A DNA stretch of 9,315 nt from an uncultured Sphingobacteriales bacterium (GTDB taxonomy: Bacteria > Bacteroidota > Bacteroidia > Chitinophagales > Chitinophagaceae): contig CAMLFX010000109.1 of NCBI GenBank assembly GCA_946479435.1, positions 1-9,315 of the forward strand, read 5' to 3'. Position 1 is the stretch's first letter. Each line of letters opens with the position of its first letter. A program made the translations under genes and the position numbers. The notes beneath the pieces are model-generated. The model made no database searches, was not told the origin of the DNA, and worked only from the letters and a program-made list of their open reading frames with translations. Shown piece by piece: positions 1-6,644 of this stretch.

Positions 1-623
1 ATGCCTTTGAATACCTGTTTGAAATCTTGCTGCTCTGTTGTATCATCTTCTGATGCACCTCCCATTTTGGATAGACGCGCAACCAGCATGTTACTGCATG
101 AATAGGTGATATATTTATCCAGCGCATTGCTGATGGACGCCCTGAATGTAGGTTTGGTAGCCGGGTCGAAGTACATGCGGATGTATGCATTATCGCGTAT
201 TTCACGGTGGGGCAGGGTGCCTATGCCTATTTTTTTTGCAATACTGTTAGCTATAATGTTCGCTGCATTCACCACCTCTGCTGTGGCTCCTTTGGGTATC
301 GATATGCCAACCCTATATGTTCCTTCTTTTAGTAGTTCCTGTAGTTTTTCAGTGGTAAGTGGCTTGCCATCTATACTGTCTATTACTGTAAAATTTTTAC
401 TTTGTTGCAGGCCTTCTTTTATCTCTTTTGCCAGGCTGCCATGGTCGTTATCTGCCAATAAAAGGTCGAAATGCATTTCCTGGTAGTCTTTGAATGGCGC
501 ATCCTGTACCAATGCCATTACTACTATTAGTATAGCAGGCATTATGAATAGCAACATAAAGCCACCCATATCCCGCTTTAGCAGTATCCACTCTTTTATT
601 ATGGTAGCGTATATTTTCTTCAC
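1..623 (-). CDS. ABC-2 type transporter permease, N-terminal part (runs off left edge)
   Basis: This is the membrane subunit of an ABC-2 type exporter, presumably paired with the ATPase encoded just upstream. About 207 residues are visible and the frame stays open to the window edge. The N-terminus is a basic amphipathic stretch (MKKIYATIIKEWILLKRD) leading into one hydrophobic segment at about residues 21-40. A long soluble region follows, about residues 41-207, with no further membrane segment. That layout fits the ABC-2 subfamily with a large extracytoplasmic domain between TM1 and TM2; the remaining membrane helices should lie outside the window. I chose the GTG at 621-623 because it directly follows the tandem stops of the ATPase and keeps the basic helix before TM1; the first in-frame ATG (residue 19) would remove that helix. 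The substrate cannot be inferred. Confidence 0.85.
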   Translation of the reverse strand, partial: MKKIYATIIKEWILLKRDMGGFMLLFIMPAILIVVMALVQDAPFKDYQEMHFDLLLADNDHGSLAKEIKEGLQQSKNFTVIDSIDGKPLTTEKLQELLKEGTYRVGISIPKGATAEVVNAANIIANSIAKKIGIGTLPHREIRDNAYIRMYFDPATKPTFRASISNALDKYITYSCSNMLVARLSKMGGASEDDTTEQQDFKQVFKG

Positions 624-626
624 TTA

Positions 627-1373
627 TTAGTCTCTTAAAGTATGCCCGGTATAATGAAGAAATACATCTTCCAGTTTTTCGCAATTCGCAGTGTGTTTTA
701 TCAATTCGGTAGGCGTGCCGCTTATTACAAACTTCCCTTCATCAATTATCACTACTTCATCGCAAAGTTGTTCAGCTTCTTCCATCATGTGCGATGTATA
801 TAATATTGTTTTACCTAACGCCCGGTATTCAGCAAGGAATTCTAATATCAGTGCGCGCGACTGTACATCTACCCCTGCAGTAGGTTCATCTAATATTATT
901 AACCTTGGGTGGTGCAATATAGATGCAATGATATTTGCCCTGCGTTTCATACCTCCGCTGAATGTACCAATGCGTTTATCGGCATGTTTCTCTAGTCCAA
1001 GTCTTTCCAGCAATTGTTGTGTGCGTTCCTTTATTGTCTCTTCACGCAATCCATACAGTCTGCCAATATATTTGAAGTTCTCCCAGGCAGTAAGGTGTGT
1101 AAATAAGGCAATGCGCTGTGGTACTACTCCTACAATATTGCGCAGGTAGGTTTGTTCTTTAGTGCAATCTCTTTCAAATATTTTTGCAGTACCGCCATCG
1201 GGCGATACCAGCCCGCACAATATATTGATAGTGGTAGTTTTACCTGCACCGTTTGGGCCCAGCAAGCCTATTACCTGCTTTTCTTCTACGCGTAGTGTTA
1301 ACCCATCTAACGCAGGTTCAAAGGAATCTCTGAACTGTTTTTTCAGTCCGTCTATCTCTACAGCAAATGCCAT
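627..1373 (-). CDS. ABC transporter ATP-binding protein (ABC-2/DrrA-CcmA type)
   Basis: This is the cytoplasmic ATPase subunit of a two-component ABC exporter, 248 aa, a normal length for the family. Visible motifs are Walker A GPNGAGKTT (39-47), Q-loop Gln86 (VVPQ), signature FSGGMKRR (138-145, a common variant of LSGGQ), Walker B LIILDEPTAG (158-167) and the H-loop His195 in TSH. The C-terminal tail after about residue 215 is typical of the drug- and heme-exporter-like ATPases that work with ABC-2 permeases. The gene starts at ATG 1371-1373, 16 bases after the tryptophan 2,3-dioxygenase stop. It ends with two consecutive in-frame TAA codons (629-624), directly followed by the permease GTG. 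Cotranscription with both neighbours is therefore likely. The substrate is unknown; association with tryptophan or kynurenine metabolism would be a guess from context only. Confidence 0.94.
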   Translation of the reverse strand: MAFAVEIDGLKKQFRDSFEPALDGLTLRVEEKQVIGLLGPNGAGKTTTINILCGLVSPDGGTAKIFERDCTKEQTYLRNIVGVVPQRIALFTHLTAWENFKYIGRLYGLREETIKERTQQLLERLGLEKHADKRIGTFSGGMKRRANIIASILHHPRLIILDEPTAGVDVQSRALILEFLAEYRALGKTILYTSHMMEEAEQLCDEVVIIDEGKFVISGTPTELIKHTANCEKLEDVFLHYTGHTLRD

Positions 1374-1389
1374 TTATATTGTATCGCTA

Positions 1390-2412
1390 TTAGTTATAAC
1401 CTAAGCCTTGTACCAATTTTTCAGGTAGCGTGGGTAAAAGATGTCTCGGTATCAGGAAAGATGTCAGCTCGGCTATTTCTTTAAATATAGCATGGCTTTC
1501 AGCGGCGCCGCGCAAATAAGCGGCGCCCGTGCTACCGCCGGTACCTACACGCTTTCCAATGGTGCGCTGTACCATATGTATGTGCCTGTAGCGCCACATC
1601 GCCAGTTGTTCATCTATTTCCAGCAGGCTGCTCACCAGTTCGTATGGCAGGTGCAGCATAGGGTAGTCGCGGTACAGCATTATAAACAGTGCACTCCTGT
1701 TTGCTTCAGCACTTAGCCTGCGTGTAGTATCGTAATTGGCATCGTCCATGAACAGGGTATCGAATGCTTCCAGGTTTTGTCGTTCACCCTCTTGCAGGCT
1801 ATCGGTATAAGCCTGGCGGTAAGTTTGCCAGAAGCTCTTGCCATCATCACCCCAATAGTCTTTTATAAAAGGCATACGTTCCAGCCAACGGTTAATAAGT
1901 ACCAGGATCGATTCTTGCGACTCAGCCTCTTTTACACGTTGTATGTCTTTTTCATTTAGTTGAGACAGGTAGTAATTCTTCCCGTGGCGGTCGGCATAGT
2001 TTAGGCCTAGTGTAGCCTCTATCATTTTAAATTGTATGCTTTGGAAGCCGGATGCAGGCCTTAACAGATCGCGGAAATCGAGAAAGTCGAGTGGGGTCAT
2101 TGTTTCAATAACGCCCATCTGCATAACTATAAGTTCCAGAATGCGGCATACCCTTTTTACGCGGTGTACCGAATTGTAAATATCGGGTGAGTTGTTAGGG
2201 ATACTTTCTTGTTTAAAAACGTCGCGTACTACATTCAGTTCGAAAAGTATTTGCTTGAACCAAAGCTCATAAGCCTGGTGTATAACGATAAAGAGCATTT
2301 CATCGTTGGCACGTATGCCTTCTTTATCACTTTCAGGTGCTTGTGCATCCAGTATTTTATCCAGTTGCAGGTATTCGCTATAGTAAACAGGGGGCCTTTC
2401 TTTCTTTTCCAT
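1390..2412 (-). CDS. kynA: Tryptophan 2,3-dioxygenase
   Basis: This heme enzyme oxidises L-tryptophan with O2 to N-formyl-L-kynurenine, the first step of the kynurenine pathway (tryptophan breakdown or NAD synthesis). The 340-aa protein carries the family hallmarks. FIVIHQAYELWFKQ spans 41-54, with Phe41 and His45 at the positions of the substrate-pocket Phe51 and His55 of the Xanthomonas enzyme. DFRDLLRPASGFQS spans 112-125, and Arg114 is the expected substrate-carboxylate ligand. WRYRHIHMVQRTIG spans 273-286, with His277 as the predicted proximal heme ligand. GTGGSTG at 290-296 is the substrate-ammonium/heme loop. One small deviation is NDE at 36-38, where HDE is usual in the family. The gene starts at ATG 2410-2412, 41 bases after the methyltransferase stop, and ends in tandem stops TAA TAG just before the ABC ATPase. 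No other kynurenine gene is in the window. Confidence 0.97.
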   Translation of the reverse strand: MEKKERPPVYYSEYLQLDKILDAQAPESDKEGIRANDEMLFIVIHQAYELWFKQILFELNVVRDVFKQESIPNNSPDIYNSVHRVKRVCRILELIVMQMGVIETMTPLDFLDFRDLLRPASGFQSIQFKMIEATLGLNYADRHGKNYYLSQLNEKDIQRVKEAESQESILVLINRWLERMPFIKDYWGDDGKSFWQTYRQAYTDSLQEGERQNLEAFDTLFMDDANYDTTRRLSAEANRSALFIMLYRDYPMLHLPYELVSSLLEIDEQLAMWRYRHIHMVQRTIGKRVGTGGSTGAAYLRGAAESHAIFKEIAELTSFLIPRHLLPTLPEKLVQGLGYN

Positions 2413-2453
2413 GGGCGAAAATTACTAAACTTATATCAAGTGTGAAACCGCAG

Positions 2454-3203
2454 TTATTTTACTATTTGCCCAACCCTTATAAATAAAGGGAAAGTTACTT
2501 CTTTCACTACGCCATCGGGCCAGTATTCATTAAGCCGGTCCTGTATCAATGCAACCGGGTTGGTGCCGTTCTTATTAATATAATGCTGTACGCTGCTCCA
2601 TGAATTTAGAAAGCCGGTAAAGTGATCACGGGTCCAGCTGGCTTTTATTTCAAGATTTGGTGGCGTCAATTCTTTTAATGGGAAGGGGATAGTCTTATAT
2701 GCTTCATCTACATATTTACGCTCGGCATCCCAATAGTCGTGTATTATATTAAAATAGAAGTCATCAAGAATGGCATCGATATTGGTGTCAGTCCTGAAAG
2801 GGGCATAGGCCCATGCGGCAATATGTGCACCATTTTTAGCCACACGGTTCAGTTCTTTATAAAAGGCGTCAAAATCGAACCAATGTAGTGCTGTGCCAAC
2901 AGTTATCAGGTCGAAGTTGTTGTCTTCAAAAGGCGTGTCCTCAGCTCTTGCTGTGCGGTAAGTAATATTGTGTTTATGAGGGGCTTTATCTATCTGGCTC
3001 TGGCTTATATCGGTTGCCTGTACCTGCTTAAAGCGTTCACTTAGTTTTGTTGCTACTTGCCCGTTGCCTGTACCGCAATCCCAGGCTGCATCAAAATTAT
3101 TCGTAATACTGTATAAGTAATCAAACAGCGCATCAGGATATACCGGTCTGAAGCTTGCGTAACTGTCAGCTTGTTTAGAAAAGATGTCTTTTATCTTTTT
3201 CAT
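2454..3203 (-). CDS. Class I SAM-dependent methyltransferase (Methyltransf_11 / Tmt1-like)
   Basis: This is a 249-aa soluble methyltransferase that should use S-adenosylmethionine. The Rossmann core has motif I AAWDCGTGNGQVA at 39-51 (Gly44, Gly46, Gly48). The acidic residue at the end of beta-2 is Asp65 (ATDIS). The post-motif region RAEDTPFEDNNFDLIT (86-101) is followed by ALHWFD (105-110), a typical Methyltransf_11 pattern. The C-terminal part resembles yeast trans-aconitate methyltransferase-like proteins, but the methyl acceptor cannot be read from sequence. An upstream ATG at 3261-3263 gives a longer frame. I chose ATG 3201-3203 (MKKIKDIFSKQADSYA) because the family homology begins there and the extension (MLIKVQFIKT...) would cover the whole divergent spacer and run into the opposite gene. 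It lies 41 bases before tryptophan 2,3-dioxygenase, so it may be in the same transcript. Confidence 0.9.
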   Translation of the reverse strand: MKKIKDIFSKQADSYASFRPVYPDALFDYLYSITNNFDAAWDCGTGNGQVATKLSERFKQVQATDISQSQIDKAPHKHNITYRTARAEDTPFEDNNFDLITVGTALHWFDFDAFYKELNRVAKNGAHIAAWAYAPFRTDTNIDAILDDFYFNIIHDYWDAERKYVDEAYKTIPFPLKELTPPNLEIKASWTRDHFTGFLNSWSSVQHYINKNGTNPVALIQDRLNEYWPDGVVKEVTFPLFIRVGQIVK

Positions 3204-3208
3204 AATGG

Positions 3209-3216
3209 TAAAGGTA
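3209..3216 (-). promoter_or_regulatory. Possible -7 element for the methyltransferase gene
   Basis: The minus strand reads TACCTTTA, one base off the Bacteroidota TAnnTTTG element, five bases before the methyltransferase ATG. A message starting here would be almost leaderless. I see no TTTG-like -33 element about 20 bases upstream, so the call is weak. Whatever drives both divergent genes must fit in the 52-base spacer 3204-3255 or extend into a coding region. Confidence 0.3.
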
Positions 3217-3255
3217 GGAATGGTTTTAATAAGCGTTTTTATAAATTGCACCTTG

Positions 3256-3765
3256 ATGAGCAATAAATTTCTTCCACATATATCAGCTACGGAGTATGAC
3301 GAACGACAAAGCTCTGAACGGATTTTTGATTTGTATGAGCTGTTATCAGCACCATTGCATCAGGAACTATATAAAAGACAAGATTTCAATTTCCTGGATG
3401 AGCTTTCAGAAGGGCAGCAGTTACTTATATCTTACGACTATGTGCGTATGCAAGTGCAGCTGGGTGGTTTTATACAATTAATACAAAATGGTTATTTAGG
3501 CCTTTTGCCCGATATGCCCGGTTGGCTGAATATGATTGGTGCTACCGATATGGCACAAGTAATAGATGATGCCTTGAAGGTATATGTGCTAAACAGGGAG
3601 TTGCTGGATAAGCAAACCTCGGTAGAAGAATTTGCCAGGTTGTACGATGAATTAAAAGAATTCGAGATCATAGATGACAGGTTTAGAAAAGCTGATGACG
3701 ATACAGTTAACAAGATCGTGGTTTATATAAAAGAACACATTACTGAGTTTGCTATAATTGACTGA
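3256..3765 (+). CDS. DMP19/DUF4375-like protein
   Basis: This is a 169-aa, acidic, soluble, probably all-helical protein. It has LSEGQQLL (50-57), then QVQLGGFIQLIQNG (66-79), then an acidic helix with IDDRF (139-143). The pattern LSxGQ...GGFxQ...N and a late [D/E]xxDDRF resembles the DUF4375 domain of DMP19-like proteins. DMP19 itself is a Neisseria DNA-mimic protein; the wider family has no firm general function, and I do not claim DNA mimicry here. I chose ATG 3256-3258 (MSNKFLPH). The ATG at 3184 lies inside the opposite methyltransferase gene and adds a hydrophobic leader (MSFIFFIMVKVG) that reads as translated spacer. It is divergent from the methyltransferase and followed by a 112-base spacer before the exporter gene; no terminator is visible after it. 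Confidence 0.8.
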   Translation: MSNKFLPHISATEYDERQSSERIFDLYELLSAPLHQELYKRQDFNFLDELSEGQQLLISYDYVRMQVQLGGFIQLIQNGYLGLLPDMPGWLNMIGATDMAQVIDDALKVYVLNRELLDKQTSVEEFARLYDELKEFEIIDDRFRKADDDTVNKIVVYIKEHITEFAIID

Positions 3766-3772
3766 ATTGGAC

Positions 3773-3814
3773 GAGGCTATAATCACCGATAAAGAAGCTA
3801 TATTCACCGAAATT
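3773..3814 (+). repeat. Tandem imperfect 21-base direct repeat upstream of the exporter promoter
   Basis: Two abutting 21-base units, 3773-3793 and 3794-3814, match at 16 of 21 positions. Each contains GCTATA, then A or T, then TCACCGA. The repeat ends one base before the -33 element of the exporter promoter. A period of 21 bases equals two helical turns, so a regulator bound to both units would sit on the same face of the DNA. This geometry is typical of activator or repressor sites that are direct repeats. The identity of the regulator is unknown. Confidence 0.6.
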
Positions 3815-3815
3815 G

Positions 3816-3847
3816 TTTGTTGAGGGTGGGGTATCGCCGTACCTTTG
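3816..3847 (+). promoter_or_regulatory. Bacteroidota-type promoter of the ABC exporter gene
   Basis: TTTG (3816-3819) is followed after 20 bases by TACCTTTG (3840-3847). This matches the Bacteroidota primary sigma factor consensus TTTG-N19-21-TAnnTTTG exactly. The predicted start of transcription is near 3852, giving a 5' leader of roughly 25 bases before ATG 3878. It is the best promoter in the window. Confidence 0.85.
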
Positions 3848-3877
3848 CCCATCTTACAGTTTTAGAAACATAGAAAC

Positions 3878-5701
3878 ATGGCCCGTCCTAATCCGCACAG
3901 CAATGGCAGCTCTGAAGCTGAACTGCCTAAAGTAAAGATCAATAAAGAGAATATTAAGGAAGGCTTGATGATATTCAAGTATGTTAAGCCTTACCGCACC
4001 AAATTCATTATGGGTTTGGTATTTATTGCTTTGTCGGGCGGTACAACTATGGCTTTCCCTTACCTGTTAAAGAAGTTGATAGATAGTGCTCACGACTTAA
4101 GCAAAGGAATAGCCACCATTACGCCTACCCAAATAGCTTTGGCTATGATGGGTTTGCTTACACTGCAAATGGTAATTTCTTTCATGCGTGTATATCTGTT
4201 TACATCAGTAGGGGAGCATGCCCTGGCCGATCTAAGGAAAGATATATATAGCAAGATGATCACTATGCCTATGGACTTTTTTGCCCAAAGGCGTGTAGGT
4301 GAGTTATCGAGCCGCATTAGTGCCGATGTATCACAAATACAAGATGCGGTAACCACGGTTTTGGCTGAATTGCTAAGGGGGGTGCTGGTACTTATAATTG
4401 GCCTATGTCTTATTTTTTATATATCACCTAAGCTTACTTTATTGATGTTATCGGTAGTGCCGGTCATCATCATTATTGCAGTAATATTCAGTAAACGTAT
4501 AAGGAAAGTATCCAGGGATGCCCAGGATAAGCTTGCGGATTCAGGTACCATAGTTCAGGAAACTTTACAGGGTATTAGTAATGTTAAGTCTTTTTCTAAT
4601 GAGTGGTATGAAGTCAACCGCTATACAAAGAGCATAAATGAGGTAGTAAAGATGGCTGTGAAGAATGGTCAGTTCCGTGGGTTCTTTGTATCGTTCTTGT
4701 TGTTTAGTGTTTTTGGAGCCATCGTTTTGGTGGTTTGGTATGGTGCCGGGCTCATGCAAACGGGTCAATTATCCTTCGGTGATTTGACAGCATTCGTCGT
4801 TTATACAGCATTTGTTGGTGGTACAATGGCTGGTTTTGCAGATTTGTATAGCCAGCTTCAAAAGACTTTAGGTGCCACACAGCGCATACGCGAAATTTTG
4901 AAGGAAGATTCTGAAAATGTATCGATTAAAGAAACACACCTCGATAACAACTTCAAGCTAAATGGCCATGTCAAATTGTCGCATATAGCCTTTAGCTACC
5001 CAACACGTAAAGAAATAAATGTATTGAAAGATATTAATATAGAAGCCAAGCCCGGTGAGCAGATAGCTATAGTTGGCCCAAGTGGCGCCGGCAAGAGTAC
5101 ATTAGTATCTATATTATTACGCTTCTACGATCCTGAAGGTGGTCATCTACTATTTGATGGTAAAGATGCCAGCCAGATACCATTATCGCAACTCAGGAAG
5201 CAAATGGCCCTGGTACCACAGGATGTTATGCTTTTTGGCGGAACTATACGCGAGAATATAGCTTATGGCAAACCTGATGCTACGCAAGATGAGATTGAAC
5301 AAGCAGCCCGTAAAGCCAATGCCCACAACTTTATAGTTACCTTCCCTGAAGGTTACGATACAGTTGTAGGTGAACGTGGTATCAAACTATCGGGTGGCCA
5401 ACGCCAGCGTATAGCTATTGCCAGGGCCATTTTGAAGGATCCAGCTATCCTTATATTGGACGAGGCTACAAGCTCGCTCGATTCAGAATCTGAGGCACTG
5501 GTGCAGGAAGCGCTGTATAATCTTATGAAGAACCGCACTTCATTTGTTATTGCCCACAGGTTGTCAACCATCCGCAATGCCGATAAGATCGTGGTATTGG
5601 AACATGGTGTGGTCCGTGAATCTGGCACCCATCAGGAGTTGCTGGCTGTTGAGGATGGTCTATATAAGAATCTCAGCAAACTTCAGACTGAGTGGAGCTA
5701 A
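3878..5701 (+). CDS. ABC exporter, fused transmembrane and ATPase domains (MsbA/ABCB type)
   Basis: This is a 607-aa half-transporter expected to work as a homodimer, or less likely a heterodimer, in the inner membrane, exporting lipids, drugs or peptides. The transmembrane domain covers about residues 40-325, with hydrophobic segments near 42-62, 85-109, 162-182, 184-205, 267-291 and 302-321. The ATPase domain begins near 365 and is complete: FSYPTR A-loop (Tyr374), Walker A GPSGAGKST (400-408), Q-loop Gln448, signature LSGGQ (504-508), Walker B ILILDEATS (524-532, Glu529 catalytic), D-loop SSLD (532-535) and H-loop His560. The length is normal for MsbA/LmrA-like exporters. The cytoplasmic N-terminus of about 40 residues is polar. 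It has its own strong promoter and no adjacent partner half-transporter, which fits a homodimer. It is convergent with the 105-aa gene, whose stop codon is 16 bases away. The substrate is not deducible. Confidence 0.95.
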   Translation: MARPNPHSNGSSEAELPKVKINKENIKEGLMIFKYVKPYRTKFIMGLVFIALSGGTTMAFPYLLKKLIDSAHDLSKGIATITPTQIALAMMGLLTLQMVISFMRVYLFTSVGEHALADLRKDIYSKMITMPMDFFAQRRVGELSSRISADVSQIQDAVTTVLAELLRGVLVLIIGLCLIFYISPKLTLLMLSVVPVIIIIAVIFSKRIRKVSRDAQDKLADSGTIVQETLQGISNVKSFSNEWYEVNRYTKSINEVVKMAVKNGQFRGFFVSFLLFSVFGAIVLVVWYGAGLMQTGQLSFGDLTAFVVYTAFVGGTMAGFADLYSQLQKTLGATQRIREILKEDSENVSIKETHLDNNFKLNGHVKLSHIAFSYPTRKEINVLKDINIEAKPGEQIAIVGPSGAGKSTLVSILLRFYDPEGGHLLFDGKDASQIPLSQLRKQMALVPQDVMLFGGTIRENIAYGKPDATQDEIEQAARKANAHNFIVTFPEGYDTVVGERGIKLSGGQRQRIAIARAILKDPAILILDEATSSLDSESEALVQEALYNLMKNRTSFVIAHRLSTIRNADKIVVLEHGVVRESGTHQELLAVEDGLYKNLSKLQTEWS

Positions 5702-5717
5702 TCAATATGTCAAAGAG

Positions 5718-6035
5718 CTAAGCCGGAAAGTTGTATTGAATACCATTTTCCTGGGCAAGGCTTCGGATATCTAAAGTCTCTCCATTGCCTGAGTCATCAT
5801 TTATCCATATAGCATAGACATCGTACAGGTTGGATGAGTGCATATATTGATAGCCATCAATACCCGAGTTCTGTTTTATGGTAGCTATGTAGTCATTATC
5901 AAGTTCCAGGTATGCAGGGCCAACCGCTACGTAATCTATGGGAGGCATGCTACCTAACTCACTGTCTACCAGGTCTTCGAAGTCCTCAGCTATCTCAATT
6001 GCCTCATCTAATGTAAATGGTTTTCTATCAGTCAT
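5718..6035 (-). CDS. Hypothetical small acidic protein, 105 aa
   Basis: I do not recognise this protein. It is acidic, with a helical-looking N-terminus rich in Asp and Glu (TLDEAIEIAEDFEDLVDSE, about 8-26). A stretch that reads as beta strands follows: IDYVAVGPAYLEL (33-45) and LYDVYAIWIND (70-80). It has no signal peptide, membrane segment or cysteine pair, so it is presumably cytosolic. Evidence that it is a gene is a full-length frame with a sensible amino-acid mix and a TAnnTTTG element just before its ATG. It could be a small effector-binding or immunity-like protein, but nothing in the sequence proves that. It converges with the ABC exporter over a 16-base gap with no terminator between, so the two transcripts probably overlap at their 3' ends. 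Confidence 0.72.
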   Translation of the reverse strand: MTDRKPFTLDEAIEIAEDFEDLVDSELGSMPPIDYVAVGPAYLELDNDYIATIKQNSGIDGYQYMHSSNLYDVYAIWINDDSGNGETLDIRSLAQENGIQYNFPA

Positions 6036-6039
6036 GCCC

Positions 6040-6047
6040 CAAATCTA
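6040..6047 (-). promoter_or_regulatory. -7 promoter element for the 105-aa gene
   Basis: The minus strand reads TAGATTTG, an exact TAnnTTTG match, four bases before the ATG at 6035-6033. A message started here would be leaderless or nearly so. The region about 20 bases upstream is AT-rich without a clear TTTG, so only the -7 half is convincing. Confidence 0.45.
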
Positions 6048-6108
6048 AGAATTCATTTTTATTATTTTGTTCTATAATTTATATTATGTTAAATAGAAAT
6101 TATGGTTT

Positions 6109-6137
6109 AAAAAATAGCGACCTATCTGAGATCGCTA
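6109..6137 (-). terminator. Intrinsic terminator after the 98-aa gene
   Basis: On the minus strand TAGCGATCT and AGGTCGCTA form a nine-base-pair stem (one U-G wobble) around the loop CAGAT, directly followed by six T. On the plus strand the wobble becomes an A-C mismatch and the T-run becomes an A-run, so the element is oriented for the minus strand. It sits 22 bases past the stop of the 98-aa gene. Confidence 0.8.
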
Positions 6138-6159
6138 ATGAACTTGTAATTGATTTCTC

Positions 6160-6456
6160 TTAATAGTTGTCTTCACTTGGCTGGTTCCTCTTCACGAACT
6201 GATCCAGGTATTTTTTGCATACCCCCCATATGTCAGTCTTCAATTTATCATCGCTGACCTTCTGTGCAAATTGCTGTGCGTGTTCGTCCAATTCTTTTCC
6301 TAACAGATCGAGATGATTGCTGTAGGCAGCATAAGGATTACCTTCAGGAGCATTGGTGGCCGCACGGCTTACATTGAACATATCTGCAGAGTGATTATCC
6401 ACTAGCTGCTTAGCGATGTCACTAAACCTATCCAATTGATTTTGGTAGTTTTTCAT
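6160..6456 (-). CDS. Hypothetical small helical protein, 98 aa
   Basis: I do not recognise this protein. It is hydrophilic and reads as helical: an N-terminal helix (residues 1-22, NYQNQLDRFSDIAKQLVD), a Gly/Pro/Asn-containing turn (33-45, ATNAPEGNPYAAY), and two further helices (46-68 and 69-90) rich in Lys, Glu, Asp and Gln. It has one cysteine and no membrane segment or signal peptide. A helical hairpin or bundle is likely; the function is unknown. It is a free-standing gene: 188 bases separate its start from the ABC-F stop upstream, and an intrinsic terminator follows it. The upstream spacer 6457-6644 is AT-rich and must hold its promoter, but I find no exact TAnnTTTG there on the minus strand. 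Confidence 0.75.
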   Translation of the reverse strand: MKNYQNQLDRFSDIAKQLVDNHSADMFNVSRAATNAPEGNPYAAYSNHLDLLGKELDEHAQQFAQKVSDDKLKTDIWGVCKKYLDQFVKRNQPSEDNY

Positions 6457-6644
6457 AACGGCAGATGTTTAAAAATTGTATAACTGTTATCCCTTTATTT
6501 TGATACCTCACATTAGCTTCATACGCAGAATCCTATCAATTGAATTATAAAATAACCTCGTTTGTCATTAAACGGTCAGATATGTAAATATAATTCAAAC
6601 TGTATGAAAAGGCAAAAATAATCGGGTTAACTTATTAACATTTT

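Noticed and set aside
448..684. Minus-strand open frame of 78 codons across the ATPase-permease junction
   Set aside because: It overlaps both real genes in another frame and ends inside the permease; the permease frame has the expected TM1 and homology.
691..1149. Plus-strand open frame of 152 codons opposite the ABC ATPase
   Set aside because: It is the antisense shadow of a clear ABC ATPase, with no family features and an odd Ser/Cys/Asn-rich composition.
1500..1530. Repeated GGCGCCGCT in the dioxygenase gene
   Set aside because: Explained by the coding sequence GAAYLRGAAES, with the same codons used twice in a conserved protein region.
2425..2432. TAAGTTTA on the minus strand as a promoter for the dioxygenase gene
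   Set aside because: One base off the -7 consensus, in an AT-rich spacer, and without a -33 element; cotranscription with the methyltransferase is as likely.
3184..3255. N-terminal hydrophobic extension of the DMP19-like gene, possible signal peptide
   Set aside because: It lies across the divergent spacer and inside the methyltransferase start; the protein is soluble and acidic from MSNKFLPH onward.
3204..3263. N-terminal extension of the methyltransferase to the ATG at 3263
   Set aside because: The extra 20 residues are translated spacer without family similarity and would overlap the start of the opposite gene; the core fold begins at MKKIKDIFSKQ.
6626..6639. GTTAA-CTTA-TTAAC hairpin followed by T-run on the plus strand, next to the ABC-F stop
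   Set aside because: Only five AT-rich pairs, and the T-run is on the plus strand where no gene ends; it is in the wrong orientation for the ABC-F gene.
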